Source of the DNA: Candidatus Cloacimonadota bacterium
Lineage (GTDB): Bacteria; Cloacimonadota; Cloacimonadia; Cloacimonadales; Cloacimonadaceae
Reading direction: 5' to 3'
NCBI GenBank assembly: GCA_029561955.1
Contig: JAKQWO010000003.1
Span: 1-39,898, forward strand
DNA length: 39,898 nucleotides
Of the stretch, positions 1 to 9,019 are shown piece after piece. Both the position numbers and the translations under genes were made by a program. How positions within the stretch are numbered: position 1 is the first letter of the stretch; every line of letters starts with the position of its first letter. The notes below the pieces were generated by a model, which saw nothing but the letters and a program-made list of their open reading frames with translations, was not told the DNA's origin and ran no database searches.

Positions 1-123
1 TTTTCCTATTACAGATTAAGCCAAGTATCGCAGATCATCTTCCTATGGATCAAACACTATAACAAATCACCATATAGAGCCGATAAGATTGAGCCATGGC
101 AAATGAAAATCAGGCTGTTATGA
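1..123 (+). CDS. possible 3' end of an unrecognised coding frame
   Basis: Frame 1 is open from the window edge for 40 codons and ends at TGA 121-123. The peptide is basic and aromatic (WIKHYNKSPYRADKIEPW near its end), which faintly recalls the tail of a transposase, but I cannot assign a family. A G5-AA-C5 inverted repeat (129-140) follows the stop directly, which fits the end of a transcription unit. The fragment is too short for a codon-usage argument, so it may be chance. Confidence 0.25.
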   Translation, partial: FSYYRLSQVSQIIFLWIKHYNKSPYRADKIEPWQMKIRLL

Positions 124-153
124 AAAATGGGGGAACCCCCCTAACTTTCTTAC

Positions 154-182
154 TTGACAAAAAACTCAAGTTCATTTATTAA
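154..182 (+). promoter_or_regulatory. sigma-70-type promoter for the 747-aa secreted protein
   Basis: TTGACA at 154-159, a 17-bp spacer, and TATTAA at 177-182. This implies a 5' UTR of about 125 nt before the ATG at 315. A strong ribosome-binding site (AAAGGAG) lies about 10 nt upstream of that ATG. Nothing else is recognisable in 183-300. Confidence 0.6.
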
Positions 183-314
183 GTTCAACATAAGTTTCAG
201 CCTCAGATTATTAAGATTGAGCTACTGGGTCTTGTGGTACTTTAGCCGGTGAAGGTGCTGTGAAATCCGGAGTCAGACCATATTAAGAAAAACAAAAACA
301 AAGGAGAACTCATT

Positions 315-2558
315 ATGAAGAAAACCCTTTTCTTCACCGTGATATTGGCTGTCCTCGCCTTGGGTGCACTATCAGCCCAATATCAAGAGATTTATGCACA
401 ACCCTATCCGGTTGATCATGCCGGTATGCCCACTGCCGACGAGGCATTCACCAGCACTCTTGCCACTGTCGAAAACATCGATTACAGGTATGCTGATAAC
501 TTCAGCGGCCTGACCGATCCCATTACCAAGATCACCGTTTATGGTGTTCCCTCTATCTGGAACGGTGACTGGTTTGCCGCTGATCCCGCTGCCACGGAAC
601 CCTTTCATGTAAGGTTTTACAATTACACCGGCAGCTGGACCCAACCTCCCCAACCGCTGATCGCTGAAGAAACCGGCACCTACACCGTGAACCTTTATGA
701 TACCTATGGTGACAGCTGGAACGGCGGTAGTTTGGATGTTATGGTGAATGGAGTCGTAGTTTTGGACGATATCACCCTTGCTGAAGGTGCTGGACCTGAA
801 GCTTATACCTTCACCGCCAACGCAGGCGACGAAATCACCACCAGTTTCACAGCCGGCAATTGGGCTAACGAGAACTGGTATCAGATCCTCGATCCCAACA
901 ATGTTGTCATCGCTACAGACGGCGGAGACGGGACAGTTCCCACCGGTATTTTCGTTAACGTTACCCAACCCCTGACCGCTGTAGAAACCGGCACCTATAC
1001 CGTGAATCTTTACGACGATTATGGTGATGGCTGGGATACAAGCAATCTGAATGTGTATGTGAATGGAAACATTGTATTGGAAAACATCACACTTGCCACG
1101 GGTACAGGCCCTGAAGCCTACACCTTCACTGCCAATGCCGGCGACGAAATTACCACCCTTTTCATGAACGGCAGTTGGCCCGATGAGAACTGGTATGAGA
1201 TCCTCGATCCGAACGCTGATGTCATCGCCACGGATGGCCCCAACCCTCAAGGTTTCGGTTTCATTCCCACATATGAGATCGACGAGCCTGATTGGAACAA
1301 TCCCGCTTATGAATATCTCGCCCTGGATGTTGCCACAACCTACATTGGCCCTTCTAGCTTGGCTGGAAACTCCGGATTCCACCAGTATGACTTCATCCTC
1401 CCCGAACCCGTGAACATGGCCGAAGGTTGGGTCTCTGTCCAGACATCCATCGATGACGGAGCAACAGTGTGGTTCTTGTGGTCGGTGTGCGATGATGCTT
1501 ACGGAGATGGCTCTTCCTGGCAGTATGATGGGGCGAAATCCCGCAACACCCCCAATACCGCCAGTGTTGCCAATGGTAATGTCCGTGACCACAAATCAAG
1601 AGATGTGGCTTTTACTCTCTACACAGACGAAGAACCTGACATAATTGATATCACCGTACCCGGCCCGGAATCCACTCTAGGTGGCATCCTGCCCGCAGAA
1701 CTGCAGGGTACTGATGCGATCATCTATACGGTCGAGTCAACCGGAGTACGTAATGTGACGGTGCTTAAGCCTGCATCATTTACAGGTGAATGGTATTGCT
1801 GGCTCCAGGATATCACCGGTCTGCACGCTGCTGACAACCCGATCCCCGCAGACTTTGGAAGCTGGACTTTCTTTGAAGTTCTTTTCGAAGCCAAGGCTCC
1901 CGTTACGGTCGTTATCGGCGAGCGCGATCTTACCACCGTGCCCGTGGAACTTTCCAGCTTCACGGCTACCATCAACGCTCAAAACTATGTGCAGCTCACC
2001 TGGATTTCCCAGAGCGAAAGCAACATCCTCGGTTACGACCTCTATCGCAACGATAGCCTGGATTTGAACTCTGCGCTCAAGATCACCACCAATATGATCG
2101 ACGCCACAAATACCTCAGAAGCCCACACCTATAGCTATCTGGATCAGGATTTGGAGCAGAGCGGAACCTATTACTACTGGTTGCAAATAAACGAGATGGA
2201 TGGCACCAACAGCTACTCCTCTCCCGTCAGCGTGATCTTCAGCGTCGAAGGTGATGAAGGTGACACTCCGGGCATTACTTTCAAGACCAGACTTGAGAAT
2301 GCCTACCCCAATCCCTTCAACCCCAACACCAACATCCGCTATCAGCTCAAAGACGCCGGCGATGTGAAGATTGACATCTACAACGCCAGAGGCCAGTTGG
2401 TACGCAGCTTCAGCCGCACCCATAACGCTGCCGGATATTATCAGATCAACTGGGATGGACGCGACAGCTCCGGCAAAGCCGTCTCTTCCGGTGTCTACCA
2501 ATACAAGATGAGCAGTGGTAACTACCACTCCACCAAGAAGATGGTGCTGAAGAAGTAG
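315..2558 (+). CDS. secreted multidomain protein with C-terminal FlgD/type-A-sorting-like domain
   Basis: 747 aa. A Sec signal peptide (KK, then a hydrophobic stretch, cleavage near LSAQ, residue 22) exports it. Two copies of a ~105-aa domain lie at about 118-221 and 223-325. Both share ETGTYTVNLYD.YGD.W, an xVYVNG.IVLE/D core and GPEAYTFTANAGDEIT, suggesting a beta-sandwich binding module. A PVELSSFTA segment with a fibronectin-III-like fold (about 543-645) precedes a final domain (about 661-747) containing YPNPFNPNTNIRY, ARGQLV, WDGRDSSG, SSGVY and a basic end. In Bacteroidetes-like bacteria that domain is a secretion or anchoring tail. It is monocistronic, with its own promoter at 154-182 and a likely terminator at 2772-2797. 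Substrate or ligand cannot be read from the sequence; surface display is inference. Confidence 0.85.
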   Translation: MKKTLFFTVILAVLALGALSAQYQEIYAQPYPVDHAGMPTADEAFTSTLATVENIDYRYADNFSGLTDPITKITVYGVPSIWNGDWFAADPAATEPFHVRFYNYTGSWTQPPQPLIAEETGTYTVNLYDTYGDSWNGGSLDVMVNGVVVLDDITLAEGAGPEAYTFTANAGDEITTSFTAGNWANENWYQILDPNNVVIATDGGDGTVPTGIFVNVTQPLTAVETGTYTVNLYDDYGDGWDTSNLNVYVNGNIVLENITLATGTGPEAYTFTANAGDEITTLFMNGSWPDENWYEILDPNADVIATDGPNPQGFGFIPTYEIDEPDWNNPAYEYLALDVATTYIGPSSLAGNSGFHQYDFILPEPVNMAEGWVSVQTSIDDGATVWFLWSVCDDAYGDGSSWQYDGAKSRNTPNTASVANGNVRDHKSRDVAFTLYTDEEPDIIDITVPGPESTLGGILPAELQGTDAIIYTVESTGVRNVTVLKPASFTGEWYCWLQDITGLHAADNPIPADFGSWTFFEVLFEAKAPVTVVIGERDLTTVPVELSSFTATINAQNYVQLTWISQSESNILGYDLYRNDSLDLNSALKITTNMIDATNTSEAHTYSYLDQDLEQSGTYYYWLQINEMDGTNSYSSPVSVIFSVEGDEGDTPGITFKTRLENAYPNPFNPNTNIRYQLKDAGDVKIDIYNARGQLVRSFSRTHNAAGYYQINWDGRDSSGKAVSSGVYQYKMSSGNYHSTKKMVLKK

Positions 2559-2577
2559 TTGTGAGTGGCCTTGTACG

Positions 2578-2863
2578 GGCGGTCGCCGAACCGCCGCCTC
2601 CCAAGTAGTCAGTTGCCAGTCGTCAGTCGCTGCGCTGGTTGCAGGGATGCGCGTGTTATTGGTGGCGATGCGAACAGCTCTGGAGCTCTTTCTTTTGCCC
2701 ACGAATTACACGAGTTAACACGAATTATAAAGAAGAAAGTCCACTGATGGACACTAATTAACACGGATTGAGAGGCCGGCAAAAGCTGGCCTCTTTTATG
2801 TACGGGCAGTCGTCGCGCACCGAAGGTACCGGCGTTGTAGGGTCGGTCGCCGAACCGCCGCTG
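2578..2863. repeat. composite intergenic repeat module
   Basis: This non-coding stretch is built from pieces that recur in the window. They are a REP-like hairpin GGCGGT-CGCCGA-ACCGCC (2578-2595); heptamer-like CAGTCGT/CAGTTGC runs ending in GCTGCGCTGG (2607-2640); CACGAATTA/CACGGATT units (2701-2770); a terminator hairpin; the block CGCACCGAAGGTACCGGCG (2817-2835); and a second REP-like hairpin (2844-2857). The block and the CACGAATTA units recur near 13.4-13.5 kb, and the block recurs inverted near 4.25 kb. No coding frame is convincing. Confidence 0.7.
2772..2797 (+). terminator. intrinsic terminator embedded in repeat module
   Basis: GAGGCCGGC-AAAA-GCTGGCCTC with one mismatch, followed by a short T run (TTTTA). 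It lies about 210 bp after the stop of the 747-aa gene, on the same strand. Similar GCC.GC/GC.GGC hairpins occupy the same place in other repeat modules (13445 and 35506). Confidence 0.6.
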
Positions 2864-2961
2864 TCCAATGATAGCACGCGCATCTCTGGAGCGTGCGTCA
2901 GCCACTCAAAAGATAATAGGCTAAGTGCTGATCAATGTCAGACCTCCAAACGACAGAAAGC

Positions 2962-2991
2962 TGCTCAAGTGGCGTGGAAACCACTTGAGCA
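2962..2991. repeat. perfect 11-bp-stem hairpin downstream of FGE-like gene 1
   Basis: TGCTCAAGTGG / CCACTTGAGCA with an 8-nt loop (2973-2980), starting about 46 bp past the stop of the 3038-3943 gene on its 3' side. The same stem with other loops lies downstream of the FGE-like genes at 9020 and 10070. No U tract follows, so it is more likely an mRNA 3'-end or processing hairpin, or a duplication scar, than a classical terminator. Confidence 0.6.
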
Positions 2992-3037
2992 AGAAACAAA
3001 TCGCTGTTGATCTTGATGGTTGGCTATGTTCCGACAA

Positions 3038-3943
3038 TCATTTCTTTGTTCTGCAGACACGCAACCCTTGGGTGAAGAAAGGCCATGATGGGTCGCCGGG
3101 GATGCGGCAGGACACACGACACATTTCCGCGCTGGAGTCCCAGTAGCCGCCCCGCATCATTCGCTCCATCCCATCTGCGCCGTCCGGGCCGGTGGGATTG
3201 GTCTGCGGGTTTTCGCTGTAGCCACCAAACCAGTCCCAGCACCATTCCTCGACATTACCGCTCATATCGTAAATGCCGAGGCTGTTAGGGGCTTTTTGGC
3301 CAACAGGGCGGCTGCCCATCAGCGATTCAGCCGTTTCATAATACCATGCTACGGCGTTGATATCGTCCGAACCACTGTAGAGGTAATTGGGGTCGTTGGT
3401 TCTACCCCGGGCGGCGAATTCCCATTCCGCTTCGGTGGGTAATCTGTAGCCGTTGGCGTTAAAGTCGCAGATGACGGCGTCCCAGGTCGGCCTGTTTGGA
3501 TGTGCGAAGTGATTGGGAACTTCACCCCAGTCAGCAGGATTTTTGGAGCCGTCGATCGTGTAGCAAGAGTTGAGCCCTTCTGCTCTGCTGCGCAGGTTAC
3601 AGTATTTGATGGCATCATACCAGGAGATATTGTAGGCGGGATAGTTGTCTCCCAAACCATCTTCGTTTGACCACTCATGACTCGGTAGCATATACCGGGA
3701 ATACTCAACCTGAGTCACCTCATATTTGCCGATGTAAAAAGAGGACAGGGTGACGGTGTGGGTTGGATATTCATGCGGGAATAACTCCCCTCTGGTATTT
3801 CCCATGATGAAGCTGCCGCCGCGGACATAGACCATGCCCGTGGGAACGTCATCAGGCTCGGTGGTCTTTTTACCACAACTCGAAGCTGTTATAATGAGCA
3901 TAACAGCAGCAACCAAGATCAGAACTAATCTCATCTTACGCAT
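3038..3943 (-). CDS. FGE-sulfatase (SUMF1-type) domain lipoprotein, paralogue 1
   Basis: 301 aa from ATG 3943, chosen because GGAGGTAC lies just upstream and the peptide then begins with the same MRK-hydrophobic leader as its three paralogues; a frame open further upstream is leader RNA. The signal ends at a Cys near residue 23 (ITASSC, a degenerate lipobox), so it is probably a lipoprotein. The family fold shows as GMVYVRGGSFIMG, PTHTVTLSSFYIGKYEVTQ.EY, YPAYNISWYDAIKYCN, GYRLPTEAEWEFAARG, GIYDMSGNVEEWCWDW and a C-terminal GLRVCR. Catalytic FGE uses a Cys-x4-Cys copper pair just before the last arginine-rich segment. By my alignment that pair is absent, so formylglycine-forming activity is unlikely and a binding or structural role more so. 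It has its own promoter at 4071-4099. Confidence 0.85.
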   Translation of the reverse strand: MRKMRLVLILVAAVMLIITASSCGKKTTEPDDVPTGMVYVRGGSFIMGNTRGELFPHEYPTHTVTLSSFYIGKYEVTQVEYSRYMLPSHEWSNEDGLGDNYPAYNISWYDAIKYCNLRSRAEGLNSCYTIDGSKNPADWGEVPNHFAHPNRPTWDAVICDFNANGYRLPTEAEWEFAARGRTNDPNYLYSGSDDINAVAWYYETAESLMGSRPVGQKAPNSLGIYDMSGNVEEWCWDWFGGYSENPQTNPTGPDGADGMERMMRGGYWDSSAEMCRVSCRIPGDPSWPFFTQGLRVCRTKK

Positions 3944-3945
3944 TT

Positions 3946-3994
3946 TGTACCTCCAGTACATATCGTATATTTTATTGTTGGAGTAAATTCCAAC
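3946..3994 (-). promoter_or_regulatory. leader RNA hairpins of FGE-like gene 1
   Basis: Two small hairpins lie in the leader. The first (3946-3960) places the ribosome-binding GGAG in a 5-nt loop between TGTAC and GTACA arms. The second (3977-3994) is GTTGGA / TCCAAC with a 6-nt loop. Both are kept, with compensating changes, upstream of the gene at 10993 and the decayed copy at 13007. Confidence 0.5.
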
Positions 3995-4070
3995 ATCTGG
4001 CTTACAAAATCTATCCATGTTAATGTTCAAAATCCCTGTCTTCTGCGTCGGCTAAAAACACTATGGGTGC

Positions 4071-4099
4071 ATTATTATTAAACAGCAACTACCTGTCAA
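4071..4099 (-). promoter_or_regulatory. promoter of FGE-like gene 1
   Basis: On the minus strand, TTGACA (4099-4094), a 17-nt spacer and AATAAT (4076-4071). Start of transcription is expected near 4064, giving a leader of about 120 nt. The whole -35 to start-codon region is homologous to 10994-11149 and 13008-13148. Confidence 0.7.
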
Positions 4100-4137
4100 G
4101 TATATTCTTGACATCCGAGGTGTATTTGTGAGCGATT

Positions 4138-4332
4138 TCGTCGCAGTCGTCAGTCGCCAGTCGTCAGTAGTCAGTCGCTGCGCTGGTTTCGGGGATAAAT
4201 GTGTTCTGTGCCGGAGATTGAGGTCACGGTGCTTTGTCGGTGCGGCTGACGCCGGTACCTTCGGTGCGTGATGAGCGACCCTACTGCGACGGTATGGCAA
4301 CCGCCGGCTACAAAGGTGGGTCGCTAAGGGCA
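4138..4332. repeat. heptamer run and dispersed repeat blocks
   Basis: Positions 4140-4190 are imperfect 7-bp units (CAGTCGT, CAGTCGC, CAGTAGT) ending in the GCTGCGCTGG box seen at 2630 and 13215. Positions 4230-4265 hold an inverted copy of the CGCACCGAAGGTACCGGCG block. Positions 4273-4295 hold the CGACGGTATGGCAACCGCC block, also present inverted at 11218-11236. No gene is visible between 4100 and 4349. Confidence 0.6.
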
Positions 4333-4349
4333 AGCGACCATGCTTTCCC

Positions 4350-6938
4350 TTACTTCATCAAAACCAGCTTGAGCAACTGATGCTCTTTTCCGGTGGTAAA
4401 ACGCAGGAGGTAGATTCCAGAGCTGAGCTGTTTCCCAGATGCGTCTTTGCCATCCCAGCTTAATTGGTGCTCTCCGTGTGTAAAAGCACCATTGGCCAGG
4501 GTTCTCACCTTCTGCCCGCGGCAGTTAAAGATTTCTAAACGCACCCGGGCTGCTTTTGCCAGGCTGAACTCTAGAGTAGTGGATGGCTTAAATGGATTGG
4601 GTTTGGCGCAGATGCTCATGGGTGCAGCGGGCAAGATCAGATCATCCTGACTGGAAGTGTGATGAATGATGTTGCTAAAGGCGAAGTCGGAGATGTTTTC
4701 CTGATCATACACAGCCACAACTGCATATTGATACTCACCAGCCTGAGAGGGTGGCCAGAGCGGGTCGTAGAAGCAGAGTGAATCAACGGGTTCAGGATTG
4801 AGCAGCAGCCACTGGCCGGGATCGGCAATATCATCCTGATTCAGTCTCCAGAGCCTAAAGCCCGATAACTGGCGGCTCTGTGAGCATTCCGGGTGTTGCC
4901 AACTGATGAGAACCTGATCCTGAGCTCCATCCATACCCGGCAGCAAGGCAGCCTGCACTTCGGTGGGTGCCAGCATGACTGTCAGCACAAAATCCTGGTT
5001 GAGGTCTTGGTTGGCAATGACGGTGATGCTGATGCTGTTGCTTTGATAGTAGGGATGGCTGCAGGTGATGGTGTAGGAGCCATAGTGGACATCTGGGATG
5101 CAGTAGTAACCGCTTGAATCGCTCAGCACTTGAAAGGGGCCAAAACCTGCGCTGGATGAGACAGACAACAGCGCTCCTTCAATGGGTTCGCCGTTGAGAT
5201 TACTGATGTTTCCCAGGATCCGCCCGTCTGTAAAGCGTTGAACCACAGGCGAAAATGCAGGTACGGACTGACTAACGTTATTGTATTGGGTAGCAACGGC
5301 ATAGATGTATTCACCTGAGGGTAGGCTGTCCCAGCCGGTGTCCTGATAGCTGCGGGCGTCGGCAGGCACACTGGATAAGAGATTCCATGTATCAGGCGAG
5401 TTCTGTTGTGAGGGCTGCATTCGGTAGATGATAAAGCCGGTTTGGGCTCTTGTTGGTGCGGATTTCTGTTTTGACGAGAGATTCAGCCTCGTTCCCTGGC
5501 TCCAAGTCCAGGATACAATGCTGCAATCGTTGGCGTCTGAGACGGTAACGCTCACATTCTGAGGACTTATGATCGTCAAGTCGGCAAGAGGGATGTTTCC
5601 CAGGTCCAGATTAGCAGTGGTGGTATTGAAGCTTCCGAAGAAATCCTGGTATCCGGGTGCTGAGATGAAGTAATCAAAGGCACAATTTACCGCCACACCG
5701 AAGAATCTGAAGTGGCCAGTATTGTCAGTATTTCCCGTGTAAAAATCATCACCGATGAGAATGATTGATGCGTCAGCTATGCCACAGTTGCTGTTTTCAC
5801 TGCTGACCACCCTGCCGCTTACCTGCACCGATGGATTGGCGGGCTGGATATTCAGAATGGCTCCGTGATAACTGTTGAAGCTGTGACCGGCGGGATTGAG
5901 ATTGTCGAGGTAAAAGAAACCGTTATAGTCGCCTCCCCAGCCCCAGTTGAAGTGGAAGTAATCATTGTTTTGATAGCCGTCCACGTTGAAAGCATGTCCT
6001 GAAGTACTGCTATAACCTTCGTATACGATGGGGCGTCCCGCATCCAGATTGGCCCGCAACATAGCGCTCCATTCACTTGGGTAGTAATTGATTTTCTGAG
6101 CATAGGTGCAGGGAGCATAGCTGAAGTATTGTGTCAATGCGGTGGCAGCATCATCGAGATAAGCACCGGAGCCGTTGGGACTGTATTGCATATCAGTTGC
6201 AACACCGCAATGGTAAAGCAGCAGCGGGATATCCATGTTACCAACAGGACAGGTGTTGGGCATATTATTCCAATTGTAGGTGGTCTGCCCAAAATTCGCT
6301 GTAAGCACTCCGTAGCTTCCGGCATAATAGCTATGGGAGCCGGTGCCCTGCAGGGGACAAGCCCAGTATCTCATTACCTGAGCCATGGCGACGGCTGTGC
6401 AACCCGCCCAGACGTGACCACCCGGACCCTCCGCATCCTCTGGACACAGTATATTGTAAGGTTCTCCCTGATTCCATATGGTTGTGAGCAGAGGGGCGAC
6501 GCTTCTGGATTGGTTCCTTTCCGGCAAAGTGCCCTCTAAGAGCGTGTCCCATGCTGCCCTGGTTTCGCTGTTGTCCAGTTTTTGGGTTCGGATCTGCCAA
6601 AGCTCTTCCAGTAGAGCTTCAATCCAGGCTGACACAGCGGGTGAATCAATCGGATAGTTGAATTGAGATTGGAGGTCATAACCCAAGATGGGATGCGCTG
6701 CGTCATCCCCCGCGACCAAAACAAAGCCGGCATTTTCGGTATGGATGAGCCAGATCAAGGGATGGCCTTCACGCTTGAAACTCTGGATATCTGCAACCCT
6801 GAGAGGATTGGCAGCACCGGAATTGTAGGCCCACCAGCGGCCAGCCGCCTCTACTGCCTGATCTACCGTGACGGGAACGCCAGGAAGCAGGCTGATGGCG
6901 ACAGCTAACATGACTGTCAATAATACTAACTTTCTCAT
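4350..6938 (-). CDS. secreted C10-family (streptopain-like) cysteine protease with FlgD-like tail
   Basis: 862 aa from ATG 6938, preceded by GAGG; the start also places the signal peptide (MRKLVLL, hydrophobic to about residue 20) at the N-terminus. Residues ~20-150 are an inhibitory propeptide typical of the family (WLIHTENAGFVLVAGDDAAHPILGY). The catalytic domain shows the nucleophile Cys180 in WAGCTAVAMAQVMRYW, His315 in TSGHAFNVDGY, and the FNWGWGG motif at about 330-336. After it come a carboxypeptidase-regulatory-like repeat (about 378-450), FN3-like segments, a second regulatory-like repeat (about 585-650), and the tail KPNPFKPSTTLEFSL...WDGKDASG...SSGIYLLRF. It is probably an exported protease held at the surface; specificity is unknown. 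It is a separate transcription unit with a candidate promoter at 6999-7027. Confidence 0.9.
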   Translation of the reverse strand: MRKLVLLTVMLAVAISLLPGVPVTVDQAVEAAGRWWAYNSGAANPLRVADIQSFKREGHPLIWLIHTENAGFVLVAGDDAAHPILGYDLQSQFNYPIDSPAVSAWIEALLEELWQIRTQKLDNSETRAAWDTLLEGTLPERNQSRSVAPLLTTIWNQGEPYNILCPEDAEGPGGHVWAGCTAVAMAQVMRYWACPLQGTGSHSYYAGSYGVLTANFGQTTYNWNNMPNTCPVGNMDIPLLLYHCGVATDMQYSPNGSGAYLDDAATALTQYFSYAPCTYAQKINYYPSEWSAMLRANLDAGRPIVYEGYSSTSGHAFNVDGYQNNDYFHFNWGWGGDYNGFFYLDNLNPAGHSFNSYHGAILNIQPANPSVQVSGRVVSSENSNCGIADASIILIGDDFYTGNTDNTGHFRFFGVAVNCAFDYFISAPGYQDFFGSFNTTTANLDLGNIPLADLTIISPQNVSVTVSDANDCSIVSWTWSQGTRLNLSSKQKSAPTRAQTGFIIYRMQPSQQNSPDTWNLLSSVPADARSYQDTGWDSLPSGEYIYAVATQYNNVSQSVPAFSPVVQRFTDGRILGNISNLNGEPIEGALLSVSSSAGFGPFQVLSDSSGYYCIPDVHYGSYTITCSHPYYQSNSISITVIANQDLNQDFVLTVMLAPTEVQAALLPGMDGAQDQVLISWQHPECSQSRQLSGFRLWRLNQDDIADPGQWLLLNPEPVDSLCFYDPLWPPSQAGEYQYAVVAVYDQENISDFAFSNIIHHTSSQDDLILPAAPMSICAKPNPFKPSTTLEFSLAKAARVRLEIFNCRGQKVRTLANGAFTHGEHQLSWDGKDASGKQLSSGIYLLRFTTGKEHQLLKLVLMK

Positions 6939-6998
6939 GATCGAACCTCGCAAAATTTCTGTGCAGCCCAAGATAGTTATCTCAAAGCTCGCGGTGGC

Positions 6999-7027
6999 AA
7001 TGAAATCTGGATTTCATAATATGTCAA
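6999..7027 (-). promoter_or_regulatory. candidate promoter with overlapping perfect dyad
   Basis: On the minus strand, TTGACA (7027-7022) and 17 nt later TTCATT (7004-6999), a weak -10. A perfect 18-bp dyad, ATGAAATC-TG-GATTTCAT (7000-7017), overlaps the spacer and the -10 box, as an operator would. The leader to the ATG at 6938 would be about 55 nt. Confidence 0.4.
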
Positions 7028-7077
7028 GTTTATTTTTGGGTTTCAGGATTGATCTGCGGTAGGACTGCTCTGTACAA

Positions 7078-7589
7078 CAGCGCTTCCCACCTACATCTTG
7101 GGATGACTCACAACTCACTACTCACAACTCACAACTGCAGCGGAGCTGCCATAGCGAGCGCCCGTACGGGGGTGCTCTGTACAACAGCGCTTCCCATCTA
7201 CACCTTGGGATGACTCACAACTCACCACTCACAACTCACAACTGCAGCGGAGCTGCAACAGCGAGCACCCGTACAATGGCCTTACATCCCCGAAACAGCG
7301 CTTTCCATCTACATCCTGGGATTACTCTCAACTCACTACTCACAACTCACAACTGCAGCGGAGCTGCCACAGCGAGCGCCCGTACAATGCCTTACATCCC
7401 CGAAACAGCGCTTTCCATCTACATCCTGGGATGACTCACAACTCACTACTCACAACTCACAACTGCAGCGGAGCTGCCACAGCGAGCACCCGTACAATGG
7501 CCTTACATCCCCGAAACAGCGCTTCCCATCTACATCCTGGGATGACTCACAACTCACAACTCACAACTCACAACTGCAGCGGAGCTGCC
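7078..7589. repeat. five ~110-bp imperfect tandem repeats
   Basis: Units begin at 7078, 7185, 7296, 7406 and 7517 (periods 107, 111, 110, 111); the last is cut short. Each has CAGCGCTTCCCATCTACA, CTTGGGATGACT, a run of 7-bp ACTCACA/ACTACTCACA steps, CAACTGCAGCGGAGCTGCC, AGCGAGCRCCCGTACAATGG and CCTTACATCCCCGAAA. There is no constant short repeat with unique spacers, no cas gene nearby, and stop codons interrupt the frames, so neither a CRISPR nor a coding role is supported. Confidence 0.85.
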
Positions 7590-7594
7590 CTTAA

Positions 7595-7891
7595 TTACCC
7601 CTGAAAAACCGATAATATATCGAAACATTTGACTTTTTGAAAAGGTTCACCTCCTTTCTTGGCTCTTCCCCGCCCAAACGTGTAACCTCCTGCAATCCTA
7701 TGCCATTCCTGCTCGATGGAGGAGGAGCCGAGCAGGGGCAGGGCAGGGACGCCGCATAAACAGCGGCTTTGAGGGGTATCAAAAAAGGCCGTTTCCTGTT
7801 ACTTTTTCTCGCCCGACAGTCAAATTTTGCAAAAAAGACCCACTTTTCCCTACACCCGTGCTCGGAAATGAACTCCTACTAAAATAGTAGG
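7595..7891 (-). repeat. 300-bp structured repeat, copy A
   Basis: Read on the minus strand it is collinear, at roughly 80-85% identity by eye, with 34868-35170. It starts with the palindrome CCTACTAAAATAGTAGG (7875-7891). It then carries AAAAGTGGG, CAGTAACAGGAAA, the hairpin GCCGC-TGTTTAT-GCGGC, the hairpin CCTGCTC...GAGCAGG, GGTTACACGTTTGGGCGGGG, GAGGTGAACCTTTTC and CAAATGTTTCGA. Stem arms are identical in both copies while the loops vary. A 63-codon frame is open through part of it, but the differences between copies are not concentrated at third codon positions, so I read it as a structured repeat rather than a gene. Confidence 0.75.
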
Positions 7892-7992
7892 TGTTTGAAA
7901 GCTTCTTGTGTTTTTGCTTCTATCCACCCTTGATTGAACTTGAGCCTTCTATATTACACTTTCAGGCACACAAAAGATAATGGAGCCAGGCA

Positions 7993-8901
<909 letters not shown>

Positions 8902-8946
8902 TTTGTACCTCCAGTAGTACTAAGGTTTTTATAAGTGATGGAACCC

Positions 8947-8976
8947 TGCTCAGGTGGCATGGCAAGCACTTGAGCA
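8947..8976. repeat. intergenic hairpin between FGE-like genes
   Basis: TGCTCAGGTG / CACTTGAGCA with a 10-nt loop (one G-T wobble), 3' of the gene at 9020 and 5' of the one at 8901. It matches the hairpins at 9998-10027 and 2962-2991. Confidence 0.6.
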
Positions 8977-9019
8977 AGATATAAATACCGATTTGTAGTC
9001 ATGAGTCCAAGGTCTGTCA

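Noticed and set aside
1-123. Transposase gene end
   Set aside because: A WIKHYN-like stretch is suggestive, but 40 codons without a catalytic motif or inverted repeat cannot support an insertion sequence call.
372-1592. 406-codon minus-strand open frame opposite the 747-aa gene
   Set aside because: It is the mirror of a clear plus-strand gene with signal peptide, duplicated domain and sorting tail. The antisense protein has no signal, no family look and no ribosome-binding site of note.
3038-3943. Active formylglycine-generating enzyme (sulfatase maturation)
   Set aside because: Domain blocks match the family, but the catalytic Cys pair is not aligned and no sulfatase is nearby; kept only as a domain-family call. 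The same applies to the three other copies.
3943-4030. Upstream extension of FGE-like gene 1 to 4030
   Set aside because: The 29 extra codons lie in the conserved leader RNA; the paralogues and the ribosome-binding site set the start at 3943.
7078-7589. CRISPR array
   Set aside because: The period is ~110 bp with the whole unit conserved; there are no constant 24-37-bp repeats with unique spacers and no cas genes.
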